Positions 22,954 through 31,477 of a stretch of DNA of 42,062 nt are shown here, in pieces (within the stretch, counting starts at the first letter, position 1; every line of letters begins with the position of its first letter). The translations under genes were made by a program, and so were the position numbers. Source of the DNA: Planctomycetota bacterium (lineage in GTDB: Bacteria; Planctomycetota; Planctomycetia; Pirellulales; UBA1268); assembly GCA_018970785.1 (NCBI GenBank), contig JAGWVR010000025.1, positions 1 to 42,062 of the forward strand. Direction: 5' to 3'. The notes under the pieces were generated by a model. The model saw only the letters and a program-made list of their open reading frames with translations. It had not been told where the DNA came from and ran no database searches.

Positions 22954-23874
22954 TCAGCGTTGCGTGGGTGCGGGCTTCCACCGTGCCGCCAGCCGCGTCG
23001 CTGCCGAGTCGTGGTCATCCCCGGCACCGCCGGCACCGGCCGCGGCCGCCGCCCGGCGGGCGATCCGCGCCAGCGAGCGACGGTCCTCGTCCGGTGTCCG
23101 TGGAAGACGGCCGGCGAGACGCTCGACGCCGGCGGGATTGTCGATGGCGGTCGTCGACAGCGTCTCCATGAACAAGCCGATCTCGCGGAGGTTCGCCGCC
23201 GCGCAGCGGACGACGAGCGGCTGCAGCGTCCGGGTCACCAACTCCAGTCCGATCCCGTCCATGTCGACGAACGCATCGACGACGAGGCGGTGACGGTGCC
23301 CCAGGGCCGTCGTGCCGACCGGTCCGTGACGGACGACGATCACGCACGACCCCGTCAGGGGTCTGGGGGCGAGTGAACCGGTGTAGCGACCACGGCCATG
23401 GAACACCAGCAGTCCGCCGTTGCCGTCGCGCCGCGCATGGATCAGGCGGAGGACGCCGACGGTGCCGTAGCCGTCGGCCAGGTGCCACTGTCCGGGGCCG
23501 GTGGGGTCGAGGGAGAGTTGGCTGATCCCCAGGGCACGCCAGATGTCGACGACCACCTCGGGCTTGTCGAGCGCGAAGTGGAGCAGTGCCGTGTCGCAGT
23601 CGATGTCGAGCGCGGGCAGGCGACGGTAGAGCGTGCTGCCGCGGACGCAGTCCTCGACGGCGTTCCGCTGGGCGGCCGGCAGCCGCTCGAGGGGCAGCTG
23701 GCGGAGGACATCGGCGCGCGCCTGACGCGACGAACCGCCGCCATCGGGCAGGAGTCGCTTCGCATCCTCGCCGGGAGCCGCCGCCGCCACGCCGGCGACG
23801 CAGGCCACCGCGATCACCCAGCCGCGCACGATCACCGCGCTTGCCCCCCGATCCACCGTCGTGCCCCCCGGCAT
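22954..23874 (-). CDS. Conserved hypothetical exported protein
   Basis: 306 residues, function not recognised. A hydrophobic segment at about 16-34 (VRGWVIAVACVAGVAAAAPG) looks like a signal peptide. The mature part has a helical N-region (RLPAAQRNAVEDCVRGSTLY), then a beta-rich domain with DCDTALLHFALDKPEVVVDIW, GQWHLADGYGTVGVLRLIHA and YTGSLAPRPLTGSCVIVVRH. A helical tail of the NLREIGLFMETLSTTAIDNP type and a charged C-terminus follow. The pattern of a short helical domain plus a lipocalin-like beta region is familiar from planctomycete hypotheticals, but I cannot name a family. There is no clear Shine-Dalgarno at the ATG (23874), so a slightly later start is possible. It converges with the SH3 protein, only 9 bases apart. 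Confidence 0.7.
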   Translation of the reverse strand: MPGGTTVDRGASAVIVRGWVIAVACVAGVAAAAPGEDAKRLLPDGGGSSRQARADVLRQLPLERLPAAQRNAVEDCVRGSTLYRRLPALDIDCDTALLHFALDKPEVVVDIWRALGISQLSLDPTGPGQWHLADGYGTVGVLRLIHARRDGNGGLLVFHGRGRYTGSLAPRPLTGSCVIVVRHGPVGTTALGHRHRLVVDAFVDMDGIGLELVTRTLQPLVVRCAAANLREIGLFMETLSTTAIDNPAGVERLAGRLPRTPDEDRRSLARIARRAAAAAGAGGAGDDHDSAATRLAARWKPAPTQR

Positions 23875-24021
23875 GCCGCGTTACGGACCGATCGATTCGA
23901 TGACGACGCCGACCGCCATGCTTTTCGGCTCGCCGCCGCCGCGAGAACCACTCAATCCGCACGGGCACCCGGGGCGGCTTGCCCAGCTCCCCTGGCTCGC
24001 CCCGGGGACGCGAAAGTGGGT

Positions 24022-24050
24022 TTGGCCCGGCCCTGCAGGTTCCATATCAT
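24022..24050 (+). promoter_or_regulatory. Sigma70-type promoter of the MMPL transporter gene
   Basis: TTGGCC (24022-24027) and TATCAT (24045-24050) are separated by 17 bases, with matches of 4 of 6 and 5 of 6 to consensus. Predicted transcription start is near 24057, giving a 40-base leader to the ATG at 24097. Confidence 0.55.
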
Positions 24051-24096
24051 CCCGCCCCTTCGTCCGCAGCCCGGGCGAGGGTTCGCGGGAGTGCGC

Positions 24097-26823
24097 ATGA
24101 CGTCCGATCGCTTCGACACCGTCCGGCCCACGGGCCTCCTCGGCCGCGGGTTCGTCGCCTGGACCCGACTGTGTCTCCGCGCCGGGGGCCTCGTCGTCCT
24201 CGCCGCCGTGGTCCTCGCCGTCGCCGCCGGTGCGTGGACGGCACGGTCGCTGGGCTACAAGGTCAACCGCACCGACCTGCTCGACCCCCACAGCGACTAC
24301 GCGCGCCTGTGGACCGACTACGTCACCGAGTTCGGCGACCACGAGGACGCCGTCGTGGTCGTCGAGGGGCCGAACCGCGCCGCCGTGATCCGTGTGCTCG
24401 AGGAGGTGTCGGCGGAGGTCTCGCGCGACGGCGCGCTGTTCGGCGAGGTCCTCCACGAGGTCGATCTGTCGCGGATCCGCTCCAAGGGGCTGCACTACCT
24501 TCCGGTCACCGATCTCGAGGCGATCGACCGGTTCCTCGAGCACGCCGCGCCGCTCCTCGACGGTGGCTGGTCACAGCTCCGCGTCGGCACGATGGTCGGC
24601 GGCCTCGCCGCCCAGCTCGCGGTGCCCGCCGACGCGGCGGCCGGCGGCGAACCGCCGGCCAAGGCGCTGGAACGCTACGTCGAATGCCTGCTCGACAGCC
24701 TGGAGACCGGAACGGCCGGTGCCGACGGCCGCCGCGACCACGCCCCCTCGCCCTGGCCCGGGATGCCCGCCTCGCTGTCGACCCTCCACGACCTCGCCAG
24801 CCAGCACCTCCTCGCCAAGGACGGGCGGCTCGGGTTCGTGCTCCTCCGTCTGGCGCGTCACGCGGGGGGCTTCGCCGGAGCCTCGGCGGCGACCGACGAG
24901 CTGCGCCGCCTCGTGCGCCTCGTCGCCTCGCGCCATCCCGATTGCAGCGTCGGCCTCACCGGCCTGCCGGTGATGGAGGACGACGAGATGCGCTCCAGCC
25001 AGTCGTCGATGCTGTGGGCGAGCGTCCTGTCGATGGCGGCAGTGATCGTCGTGATCGTCGCCGGGTTCGGCGGCGTGCGCCACGCGCTGCTGGCCAACGG
25101 CGTCCTGTGCATCGGCATGGCCTGGGCGTTCGCCTGGGCGACCGCCGCCGTCGGCCATCTCAACATCCTCAGCGTCACCTTCACCGTGACGCTGATCGGC
25201 GTCGGGATCGATTACGGCACCTACTACGTCGCCCGGTATCTCGAGGCGCGCCGCCAGGGACTCGGCTGCGAGGACGCGCTGCTCGAGACCGGCGCCGCGG
25301 TCGGCCCCGGGATCCTCACCGGGGCGGTGACGACCGCGGTGGCGTTCTTCTCGGCGGCGCTGACGAGCTTCGTCGGCGTGGCGGAACTCGGCCTGATCGC
25401 CGGTGGCGGGATCCTCCTCTGTGCGGCCGCCGAACTGCTCGTCCTTCCCGCGGCGATCGCGCTGGTCGACCGCGGCCCGCTGGGGAGGTCGATCCCCGAG
25501 CCGGTGCCGGTGCACACCTGGATCGCGCCGCTGCTGCGCCAGCCGCGGTTCGTCGCCCTGGCGGTGATGGCCGGCACGCTGGCGGTGGCGTCGGGGCTCC
25601 ACGACCTCGACTACGACCACAACCTGCTCAACATGCAGCCCGAGGGGCTGGAGAGCGTGGCGGTCGAGAAGAAGCTCCTCGACGAGAGCGACCAGAGCGT
25701 GTGGTACGCCCTGTCGATGGCCGACTCCCGCGAGGAACTGCTCGCGCGGAAGGCCCGGCTGCTGGCCCTGCCGAGCGTCGAGCGCGTCGACGAGATCGCC
25801 TCGCTGCTTCCCGGCGACGAGGAGCAGAAGCGCCCGCTCATCGAGCGGATCCGGCAGCGCTTGGCGACGCTGCCGGAGCGGCCCCCGGAGATCCCCGTCG
25901 ATCGCGTCGACCAGCTCGGCGAGACGCTCGCCTGGGCCCAGGCCGAGGCGGCCCGGCTTCCCGGGGCACTGCGCTCGGCGTGGTACCTGGAGCGGACGCG
26001 CGACACGCTGCGGCGGATGGGCCCGGCCGAGTGCTACCACGCGCTGGCGTCGTTCCAGCAGCGGTCGGCCGGCGATCTCGTCAGCCGGCTCCACGCCCTG
26101 GCCGCGGTCGCCGATCCGGCGCCGCCATCGCTCGACGACCTGCCGGAGAACCTCGTCCACCGGTTCGTGGGGTCGACCGGACGGCACCTCCTCAAGATCT
26201 ACGGGCGTGGCGACATCTGGAACTTCCACGCCCTCGAGCGCTTCGTCCACGACGTCCGCGGCGTCGATTCCCGGGCCACCGGCCATCCCGTCCAGGCCTA
26301 CGAGGCGTCGCTGGAGATGAAGCGGAGCTACGAACAGGCGGCCCTGTCGGCACTGGTCGTGATCTTCGCCGTGCTGTGGCTCGACTTCCGCCACCTCGGC
26401 CATTCGCTGCTGGCGGCACTGCCGCTGGCCCTGGGGATGCTGCAGACGCTCGGGTTGATGGGCCTGGTGGGGATCGACCTCAACCCCGCCAACGTGATCG
26501 GCATCCCGCTGATCCTCGGGATCGCCGTCGATTACGGCGTCCACATCGTCCACGACGCCCGGGAACGCCCCGGTCCCTACATGATCAGCGCCTCGACCGC
26601 CAACGCCGTCCTCGTCGATGCCCTGACGACGATCCTCGGGTTCGGGGCGTTGATGGTCGCCAGCCACCGGGGGCTCGAGAGCCTCGGTCGCCTGCTCACG
26701 CTCGGTGTCACGGCGTGCACGGTGACGTCGCTCGTCCTGATCCCGGCGATCTTCGTGCTCCTCCGCGGCCGCGCTCCGGCGCCCGCGGCCGCCGCCGGAC
26801 AGGCGGCGGATGTCGCCGCGTGA
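24097..26823 (+). CDS. MMPL/RND-superfamily transporter
   Basis: 908 residues in two similar halves, the RND/MMPL plan. Each half has one membrane helix (first at about 29-48), a large extracytoplasmic domain (the first starting NRTDLLDPHSDYARLW) and then a group of five membrane helices. The first group contains the family-typical GVGIDYGTYYVARYLEARR and the second GIAVDYGVHIVHDARER; both carry the acidic D-Y pair on transmembrane helix 4 expected for proton coupling. Members export lipids, including hopanoids (HpnN-type) and mycolates; overall length is compatible with the HpnN group, but the substrate cannot be told from sequence. GGGAG five bases upstream fixes the ATG at 24097; the open frame further upstream is antisense to the previous gene. 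Confidence 0.9.
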   Translation: MTSDRFDTVRPTGLLGRGFVAWTRLCLRAGGLVVLAAVVLAVAAGAWTARSLGYKVNRTDLLDPHSDYARLWTDYVTEFGDHEDAVVVVEGPNRAAVIRVLEEVSAEVSRDGALFGEVLHEVDLSRIRSKGLHYLPVTDLEAIDRFLEHAAPLLDGGWSQLRVGTMVGGLAAQLAVPADAAAGGEPPAKALERYVECLLDSLETGTAGADGRRDHAPSPWPGMPASLSTLHDLASQHLLAKDGRLGFVLLRLARHAGGFAGASAATDELRRLVRLVASRHPDCSVGLTGLPVMEDDEMRSSQSSMLWASVLSMAAVIVVIVAGFGGVRHALLANGVLCIGMAWAFAWATAAVGHLNILSVTFTVTLIGVGIDYGTYYVARYLEARRQGLGCEDALLETGAAVGPGILTGAVTTAVAFFSAALTSFVGVAELGLIAGGGILLCAAAELLVLPAAIALVDRGPLGRSIPEPVPVHTWIAPLLRQPRFVALAVMAGTLAVASGLHDLDYDHNLLNMQPEGLESVAVEKKLLDESDQSVWYALSMADSREELLARKARLLALPSVERVDEIASLLPGDEEQKRPLIERIRQRLATLPERPPEIPVDRVDQLGETLAWAQAEAARLPGALRSAWYLERTRDTLRRMGPAECYHALASFQQRSAGDLVSRLHALAAVADPAPPSLDDLPENLVHRFVGSTGRHLLKIYGRGDIWNFHALERFVHDVRGVDSRATGHPVQAYEASLEMKRSYEQAALSALVVIFAVLWLDFRHLGHSLLAALPLALGMLQTLGLMGLVGIDLNPANVIGIPLILGIAVDYGVHIVHDARERPGPYMISASTANAVLVDALTTILGFGALMVASHRGLESLGRLLTLGVTACTVTSLVLIPAIFVLLRGRAPAPAAAAGQAADVAA

Positions 26824-26883
26824 GGCTTGTCGCCGCCGGCCGGCCTGCGCGGCGCAGCCAAGTCCGCCTTGTGCCGTCGTCCG

Positions 26884-26906
26884 CCGGCGCGGTAGCTACC
26901 CGCCGG
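26884..26906 (+). other. Inverted repeat between transporter and redoxin genes
   Basis: CCGGCG (26884-26889) and CGCCGG (26901-26906) flank a perfect 10-base palindrome GGTAGCTACC (26891-26900). As RNA it could form a stem-loop in the 109-base gap; as DNA it could be an operator. No T-tract follows. Confidence 0.35.
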
Positions 26907-26932
26907 ATCCTCGCCCTGCCCGCGGAGCAACC

Positions 26933-27715
26933 ATGAACCTTCGCCGATCGTTTCTCCGCCGCCCCGCCGGCCGCGGCGTGTGTGTCGTGGCCTGCCTCGC
27001 CGGCGGGATCGTGCAGTGCCTCGCCGGAGCGGCGGCGGAACCCGCCACCCGCCCGGTGACCGTGAGCCTCGAGGACCAGTTCCGCAATCCCCGCGACACC
27101 GCCCGCCTGGTCGGCGATGTCGTCGTGTTGGTGTACGCGGAGCGCAACGGTGCCGAGGCCAGCCACGATCTCGGCCGCCGCCTCCACGTCCACTTCCACC
27201 CCACCGCGGCCACGGTCGAAGGGCCGGAGTGGGGACGGCAGCCGGTCGTCGCGCCGCAAGGGTGGCCCGCCGATCGCCGTCCGCCCGACGTCCATGCCGT
27301 GGCGGTCGCCTGCCTTCCGGAGATCCCGCGTGCGTTGCACCCGGTGGTCCGGGCGCAGGTCCGCAAGGAATCGCCCTACGTGCCGGTGTGGCTCGACTTC
27401 ACCGGCGTGATGCCGCGACAGTTCGGCCTCGAGGACGGCGTGCCCAACGTCCTCCTCGTCGACACCCGCGGCCACGCACAGGGGGTCGTCCGCGGCCAGG
27501 TCGACGAGCTCCGCTATCGGGAGCTGGTGACGGCGATCGATCGCCTCCGTGTCGCGGCCCTCTCCCAGCCAGCGCTGGCGACGGCGGGGGGCCAGCCCGG
27601 CGGCGTGCAGCCGGTGTCGGGAACCGTGCCCAGCCGCGGCGGGGTCGTGCCTGCGGGTGGACCACCGGCGGCGGCCGCGCCGGCCGCTGTCCTCAGGAGC
27701 GGTGGCGCTCCCTGA
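26933..27715 (+). CDS. Exported redoxin-like protein without a CxxC pair
   Basis: 260 residues. A basic start with a hydrophobic segment (about 13-35) suggests a signal peptide. The mature part resembles a thioredoxin-like fold: VTVSLEDQFRNPRDTARLVG, VVVLVYAERNGAEASHDLGRRL at the position where redoxins carry the active-site loop, VPVWLDFTGVMPRQFGLEDGV and PNVLLVDTRGHAQGVVRG near the end. The usual CxxC is missing (ERNGAEAS stands in its place), so it is probably not a classical disulfide oxidoreductase. The last 50 residues are Pro/Gly/Ala-rich. GGAG lies six bases before the ATG at 26933. The final 23 bases overlap the convergent rhomboid gene. Confidence 0.7.
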   Translation: MNLRRSFLRRPAGRGVCVVACLAGGIVQCLAGAAAEPATRPVTVSLEDQFRNPRDTARLVGDVVVLVYAERNGAEASHDLGRRLHVHFHPTAATVEGPEWGRQPVVAPQGWPADRRPPDVHAVAVACLPEIPRALHPVVRAQVRKESPYVPVWLDFTGVMPRQFGLEDGVPNVLLVDTRGHAQGVVRGQVDELRYRELVTAIDRLRVAALSQPALATAGGQPGGVQPVSGTVPSRGGVVPAGGPPAAAAPAAVLRSGGAP

Positions 27716-28562
27716 ACCGCTGGCTCGCCTCAGTGAGCGTGGCCCGCTCGGCGGGCGTCAGGCTCGCCTCACCCGATCGGCTGATCTTCTCGAGGATCCG
27801 GTCGACCGCCTCGCGGAGCTCCTCGTCGGCGCGGTTGCCGCCGCGCGGGGTCGGCGAGGTTTCGTCGTCCCGCGGCGGCGGCCGGACGACGCGGAGCCGG
27901 GGCAGCGACGGCGCCCGGAGCACCTCGCCGAGGTTCCACCCGCGCCACGCGTAGCAGAGCCCGAACGCCGCCCCGCCGATGTGGGCGACGTGGGCCACGG
28001 AGCCGCGGGCGGCATAGGCGCCGTAGGCGTCCCAGCCGAGGTACAGCAGGCCCAGCGCCCAGGCCGGCATCGGCAGGAACCCGAACAGCAGCAGCTCCAT
28101 GTTCGGGTAGTGCCAGATGAACAGCGCCATCACCGCCATCACCGCGCCGCTGGCCCCGACCATGAACCGTCCGGCGTCCAAGGGCGTGAATACCTGCACG
28201 CTCACGACCCAGGCGATCCCGGCGACGACGATCGCGGTGCAGTAGAAGCGGAAGAACTCGGACCGGCCGATGATGTCTTCGACCTCGCGGCCGAAGAACA
28301 GGATCGCCAGCATGTTCATCGCCAGATGGAGGATGCTCTCCGGGTCGTGGGCGAAGCCGTAGGTGAGCAGGTTCAAGAACCGGCCCGGCTGACGCGGCAG
28401 GTTCCCTGGCAGCGCGAGGTAGCCGTTGATGTCCACCTCGTGGAACACGAGGTTGGCGATCCACACCGCCACCGTCACCGCGATCAGCGTGGCGACGGCC
28501 GACCACGCCGTGGTCAGGCCCGGCGGGAACGATCCCTCGTAGCGGCGATCGGCGAAGCCCAT
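27693..28562 (-). CDS. Rhomboid-family intramembrane serine protease
   Basis: 289 residues with six predicted membrane helices in the first 205. The conserved HxxxN on helix 2 is H79/N83 (HLAMNM). The nucleophile loop is GASGA with S138, and the catalytic His is H194 in VAHIGGAAFG. The S138/H194 dyad is therefore complete, and cleavage of membrane proteins within the bilayer is expected. A cytoplasmic tail of about 80 residues is rich in Arg/Pro and ends in a helical EELREAVDRILEKISRSG segment also seen in planctomycete rhomboids (family knowledge, not searched). The ATG at 28562 has AGGA a few bases upstream. Its 3' end overlaps the redoxin-like gene by 23 bases. Confidence 0.92.
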   Translation of the reverse strand: MGFADRRYEGSFPPGLTTAWSAVATLIAVTVAVWIANLVFHEVDINGYLALPGNLPRQPGRFLNLLTYGFAHDPESILHLAMNMLAILFFGREVEDIIGRSEFFRFYCTAIVVAGIAWVVSVQVFTPLDAGRFMVGASGAVMAVMALFIWHYPNMELLLFGFLPMPAWALGLLYLGWDAYGAYAARGSVAHVAHIGGAAFGLCYAWRGWNLGEVLRAPSLPRLRVVRPPPRDDETSPTPRGGNRADEELREAVDRILEKISRSGEASLTPAERATLTEASQRFRERHRS

Positions 28563-28742
28563 CGTGTCCTGACGCCTGCGGGGCGGGCGGATGCCGTGAG
28601 GGCGTTGGTCGGTCGGGTCGTCATCGGCCCGGGAGAGGCCGTCCGCGACCGCGCGGCTGGCGTGAATCCCTTATGGCCGGAACGTTTCCTCCTCCGCCGC
28701 GCACCATCGCATCGTAGGCGGGGTGGGGGGGGCCTGCAACCG

Positions 28743-28766
28743 CCCGCGCACGACCCGGTGCGCGGG
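28743..28766 (+). other. Perfect 9-bp inverted repeat
   Basis: CCCGCGCAC (28743-28751) pairs with GTGCGCGGG (28758-28766) around a 6-base loop. It ends six bases before the extended -10 at 28773, so it covers the -35 region. It could be an operator, or an RNA hairpin of a read-through transcript. No T-tract on either side. Confidence 0.4.
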
Positions 28767-28772
28767 GGGATG

Positions 28773-28781
28773 TGCTACATT
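28773..28781 (+). promoter_or_regulatory. Extended -10 promoter candidate for Gfo/Idh gene
   Basis: TGC directly before TACATT (28776-28781) forms an extended -10 (TGn plus a 4 of 6 hexamer). There is no good -35 at 16-18 bases, which is normal for extended -10 promoters. Start of transcription would be near 28788, 87 bases before the ATG. Confidence 0.4.
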
Positions 28782-28874
28782 CTCGCCCGCATCATGATCC
28801 GGGCCGGGGTGTCCCGGCCGGCGGCAGCGCGGCGCTGATGCCGCGGCGAATCAGGGCATGGGGAGGCTCCGGGC

Positions 28875-30071
28875 ATGGCCACCAACGGTCCATTGGGCAG
28901 AAAACTCCGGATGGCGCTCGTCGGCGGGGGCCAGGGCTCGTTCATCGGCCGCGTCCACGTCACCGCCGCGGTGCTCGACAACCGGGCGGCCCTCGTCGCC
29001 GGTGCCCTGTCGAGCGATCCGGCCCGTGCCAAGGCGAGTGCCGCGGATTACGACATCGAGCCGGCCCGCGCCTACGGCTCCTACGAGGAGCTGATCGCCA
29101 CCGAGAAGGCGCTTCCTCCCGGAAAGCGCGTCGACTTCCTCTCGATCACCACGCCCAACCACATGCACTTCCCGGTCGCCAAGGCCGCGGTCGAGGCCGG
29201 CTTCCACGTCGTCTGCGACAAGCCGTTGACGCTCGATCTCGCCGAGGCGGAGGCATTGGCGAGCCTGGTGCGGTCGAGCAACGTCGTCTTCGCCGTCTCC
29301 CACAACTACACCGGCTATCCGCTGGTGCGCCAGGCCCGGCAGATGGTCCTGTCCGGCGAGCTCGGCGAGATCCAGGCGATCCGCGCCGAATACATCCAGG
29401 GCTGGCTGCGGACGCGGCTCGAGGCCGAGGGGCAGAAGCAGGCGGCGTGGCGGACCGACCCGGCACGGAGCGGCGCCGCCGGGGCGTTCGGCGACATCGG
29501 CACCCACGCCTACAACCTCGGCCGCTACATCACCGGCCTGCTCCCCGAGAAGATCAGCTGCAACCTCAAGATCTTCGAGCCCCACCGGGCCCTCGACGAC
29601 TATGGCCACGCGGTGATCCGCTACGCCAACGGCGCCCTCGGGACAGTGACCGCCTCGCAGATCAGCCACGGGCGCGAGAACGACCTGCGGATCCAGGTCG
29701 ACGGCACCAAGGCGAGCCTTGAATGGCACCAGGAGGAGCCCAACAAGCTCCTCGTCCGTCGCAACGGCCACCCGCTGGCGGTGTACACGCGCGATCCCAA
29801 CGCGCCGTTCACCAACGACGCCGGCAAGGCCGCCTGCCGGCTGCCGTCGGGGCATCCCGAGGCGTTCTTCGAGGCCTTCGCCAACGTCTACCGCTCGGCG
29901 TTCGACGCCATGGCGCTGGCGGCGACCGGCCAGCCGTTCGAGCGGACCGACACCGTCTATCCCAACATCCACGACGGCGTCGAAGGGATGCAGTTCATCG
30001 AGCAGTCGGTGGCCAGCAGCCGGGCCGACGGCGCCTGGCTGCCGCTGGGCCATCCGCTCGCACGCCGCTGA
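28875..30071 (+). CDS. Gfo/Idh/MocA-family oxidoreductase
   Basis: 398 residues. The N-terminal Rossmann domain opens with [13 protein letters not shown] (13-25), and [19 protein letters not shown] is the standard second landmark. The catalytic-Lys motif of the family appears as CDKPL (K116). The C-terminal domain carries [13 protein letters not shown] with D207 and H211, the usual catalytic pair. GGGGAGG about 9 bases before the ATG sets the start. The enzymes oxidise sugar or inositol derivatives with NAD(P); planctomycetes hold many paralogues and the substrate here is not known. The exonuclease gene starts 13 bases after the stop, so the two may be co-transcribed though functionally unrelated. 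Confidence 0.9.
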   Translation: MATNGPLGRKLRMALVGGGQGSFIGRVHVTAAVLDNRAALVAGALSSDPARAKASAADYDIEPARAYGSYEELIATEKALPPGKRVDFLSITTPNHMHFPVAKAAVEAGFHVVCDKPLTLDLAEAEALASLVRSSNVVFAVSHNYTGYPLVRQARQMVLSGELGEIQAIRAEYIQGWLRTRLEAEGQKQAAWRTDPARSGAAGAFGDIGTHAYNLGRYITGLLPEKISCNLKIFEPHRALDDYGHAVIRYANGALGTVTASQISHGRENDLRIQVDGTKASLEWHQEEPNKLLVRRNGHPLAVYTRDPNAPFTNDAGKAACRLPSGHPEAFFEAFANVYRSAFDAMALAATGQPFERTDTVYPNIHDGVEGMQFIEQSVASSRADGAWLPLGHPLARR

Positions 30072-30084
30072 GGGTTCTCTCCCG

Positions 30085-30912
30085 ATGCCCCCGACCAGCC
30101 GCCGCGACACCGCCTGTTTCGTGTTCGACATCGAGAGCGTGGCCGACGGCGCGCTGGTCTCGAGGCTGAAGTATCCGGGGGAGAACCTCGCCGGCCCCGA
30201 GGCGATCCACCGCTACCGCGCGGAGTTGCTCGCCGAGACCGGCAAGGACTTCATCCCCTACACCTTCCAACTCCCGGTCTCGCTGGTCATCGCGCGGATC
30301 GCCGGCGACTACCGGCTCCTCGATCTGGTGGCCCTCGACGAGGCCCAGTCGCGTCCGCACGAGATCGTCCGCCTGTTCTGGGACGGCTGGGAGCGCTACG
30401 GCCGGCCGCGGTTGGTGACGTTCAACGGCCGCGGCTTCGACATGCCGCTTCTCGAGCTGTGCGCCTTCCGCTACGGGATCGCGATCGCCGACTGGTTCGC
30501 CGAGGACCGCAAGAGCTTCGACCAGCCGCGCAACCGCTACAACACCGCGGCCCACCTCGACCTCCACGAGTGGCTGACCAACAGCGGCGCTTCGCGATTC
30601 GTCGGCGGGCTGTCGTTGGCGGCCAACCTCATCGGCAAGCCGGGGAAGACCGACGTCGCCGGCCACATGGTGCAGGACCTGTGGGATGCCGGCCGGGCCG
30701 CCGAGATCCACGACTACTGCCGGGGCGACGTCCTCGACACCTATTTCATCTTCCTGCGCTCGCGCGTTCTCGCCGGCGACATCGATCTCGACCACGAGCA
30801 GCAGCTGATCGACCAGGCGCGGGAGTGGATCAGCGCGAAGGCTGAGTCGGTGCCGGGGCTGAAGCGGTACCTCGCTGCCTGGGGCGACTGGCAGAGCCCG
30901 TGGCCGGCGTGA
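30085..30912 (+). CDS. 3'-5' exonuclease of the PolB-exo2 (DEDDy) type
   Basis: 275 residues. The four acidic residues of the DEDDy family can be placed: D15 and E17 in FVFDIESVA, D119 in TFNGRGFDMPLLE and D215 in YCRGDVLDTY, with Y211 as the tyrosine. SLSLAANLIG and KTDVAGHMV are further landmarks of the predicted PolB-like 3'-5' exonuclease family (PF10108). No polymerase domain is attached, so this is a stand-alone nuclease, presumably in DNA repair or RNA turnover. The ATG at 30085 follows GAGGG by about 10 bases. Close spacing to the upstream oxidoreductase suggests shared transcription. Confidence 0.88.
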   Translation: MPPTSRRDTACFVFDIESVADGALVSRLKYPGENLAGPEAIHRYRAELLAETGKDFIPYTFQLPVSLVIARIAGDYRLLDLVALDEAQSRPHEIVRLFWDGWERYGRPRLVTFNGRGFDMPLLELCAFRYGIAIADWFAEDRKSFDQPRNRYNTAAHLDLHEWLTNSGASRFVGGLSLAANLIGKPGKTDVAGHMVQDLWDAGRAAEIHDYCRGDVLDTYFIFLRSRVLAGDIDLDHEQQLIDQAREWISAKAESVPGLKRYLAAWGDWQSPWPA

Positions 30913-30981
30913 GAGCGCCGCGGTGCGCGGTCGGGTCTCGGTGACGACCCAGCCAGCGTCGTGACCCGGAACGGCCGCCGG

Positions 30982-31326
30982 TCACTCGGCGATCGTTTCC
31001 TTGACCAGCTGGATGAAATGCTGGGCACGCGACGAGGCGGTGAGGTCGGCGGCCTTCTTCTCGGCGGCCTTCTTGTCGGCGTACTCGAACAGAACCAGCC
31101 GCTTCATCGCGGGATTGAACACGCCCCAATAGGCTTTCAGCCGCGCCTCCTTGGCGACCTTCTTGCGGGCCGGCTTCTTCGCCGGGGCCTTGGGCTCCTT
31201 CGCGGCGACCTCCTTGACGGCCTTCTCTTTTACCGGCTTCTCCTTCTTACCCCCCGACTTCTCACGCGCCTCGGCGGCGTCGGCCTGGGCCCGGAGTTCC
31301 TTGCGATTCACAACTTTCCGTGCCAT
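30982..31326 (-). CDS. Small lysine-rich basic protein
   Basis: 114 residues, start MARKVVNRKELRAQADAAEA. Residues about 25-62 are an unstructured Lys/Glu/Ala/Pro stretch with PVKEKAVKEVAAKEPKAPAKK, similar in composition to histone-H1-like tails. The C-terminal half (about 63-114) is a compact domain with LKAYWGVFNPAMKRLVLFEY, an Ala/Lys helix and AQHFIQLVKETIAE. Basic tail plus small domain suggests nucleic-acid binding, but no named family is recognised; similar MARK-start proteins are known to me from planctomycetes. The ATG at 31326 is used; the frame upstream to 31521 runs through the divergent promoter region and is not credible. Confidence 0.75.
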   Translation of the reverse strand: MARKVVNRKELRAQADAAEAREKSGGKKEKPVKEKAVKEVAAKEPKAPAKKPARKKVAKEARLKAYWGVFNPAMKRLVLFEYADKKAAEKKAADLTASSRAQHFIQLVKETIAE

Positions 31327-31371
31327 GTCGCCTGCCGTCCTCGTACACGATGGAATGGGGGGAGAGATCGT

Positions 31372-31377
31372 AGTATA
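31372..31377 (-). promoter_or_regulatory. -10 element of the lysine-rich protein gene
   Basis: On the minus strand the sequence reads CTATACT with TATACT at 31377-31372, 5 of 6 to consensus and about 46 bases before the start codon. No convincing -35 is present. The same heptamer appears before nadA and before the WD40 gene. Confidence 0.45.
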
Positions 31378-31410
31378 GCCGGCCGGAAACCTCCCGGAGC
31401 GGCGTGTTCC

Positions 31411-31416
31411 TATACT
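31411..31416 (+). promoter_or_regulatory. -10 element of nadA
   Basis: TATACT at 31411-31416 within CTATACTC, 62 bases before the nadA ATG. It faces away from the similar element at 31372-31377, 33 bases away. No good -35 hexamer is seen. Confidence 0.45.
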
Positions 31417-31477
31417 CGGTCCATCGCGGTCCTCCCCCGGGCCGCCCGCCCCGCCACCGGTCCCGCCGGAATCCCCG

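Larger units (their letters stand above)
28563..28874 (+). other. Divergent intergenic region between rhomboid and oxidoreductase
   Basis: 312 bases without a credible gene. It contains a perfect 9-bp hairpin (28743-28766) and, just downstream, an extended -10 candidate TGCTACATT (28773-28781). A short GCCGGG/CCCGGC hairpin follows near 28802-28817, before the GGGGAGG of the oxidoreductase gene. Confidence 0.45.

Noticed and set aside
23398-24096. N-terminal extension of the MMPL transporter frame
   Set aside because: It lies antisense to the exported hypothetical gene and across the promoter at 24022-24050; the ATG at 24097 has its own ribosome binding site.
26884-26906. tRNA-like or intrinsic terminator at the GGTAGCTACC palindrome
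   Set aside because: No cloverleaf can be drawn and no T-tract follows, so it is kept only as an inverted repeat.
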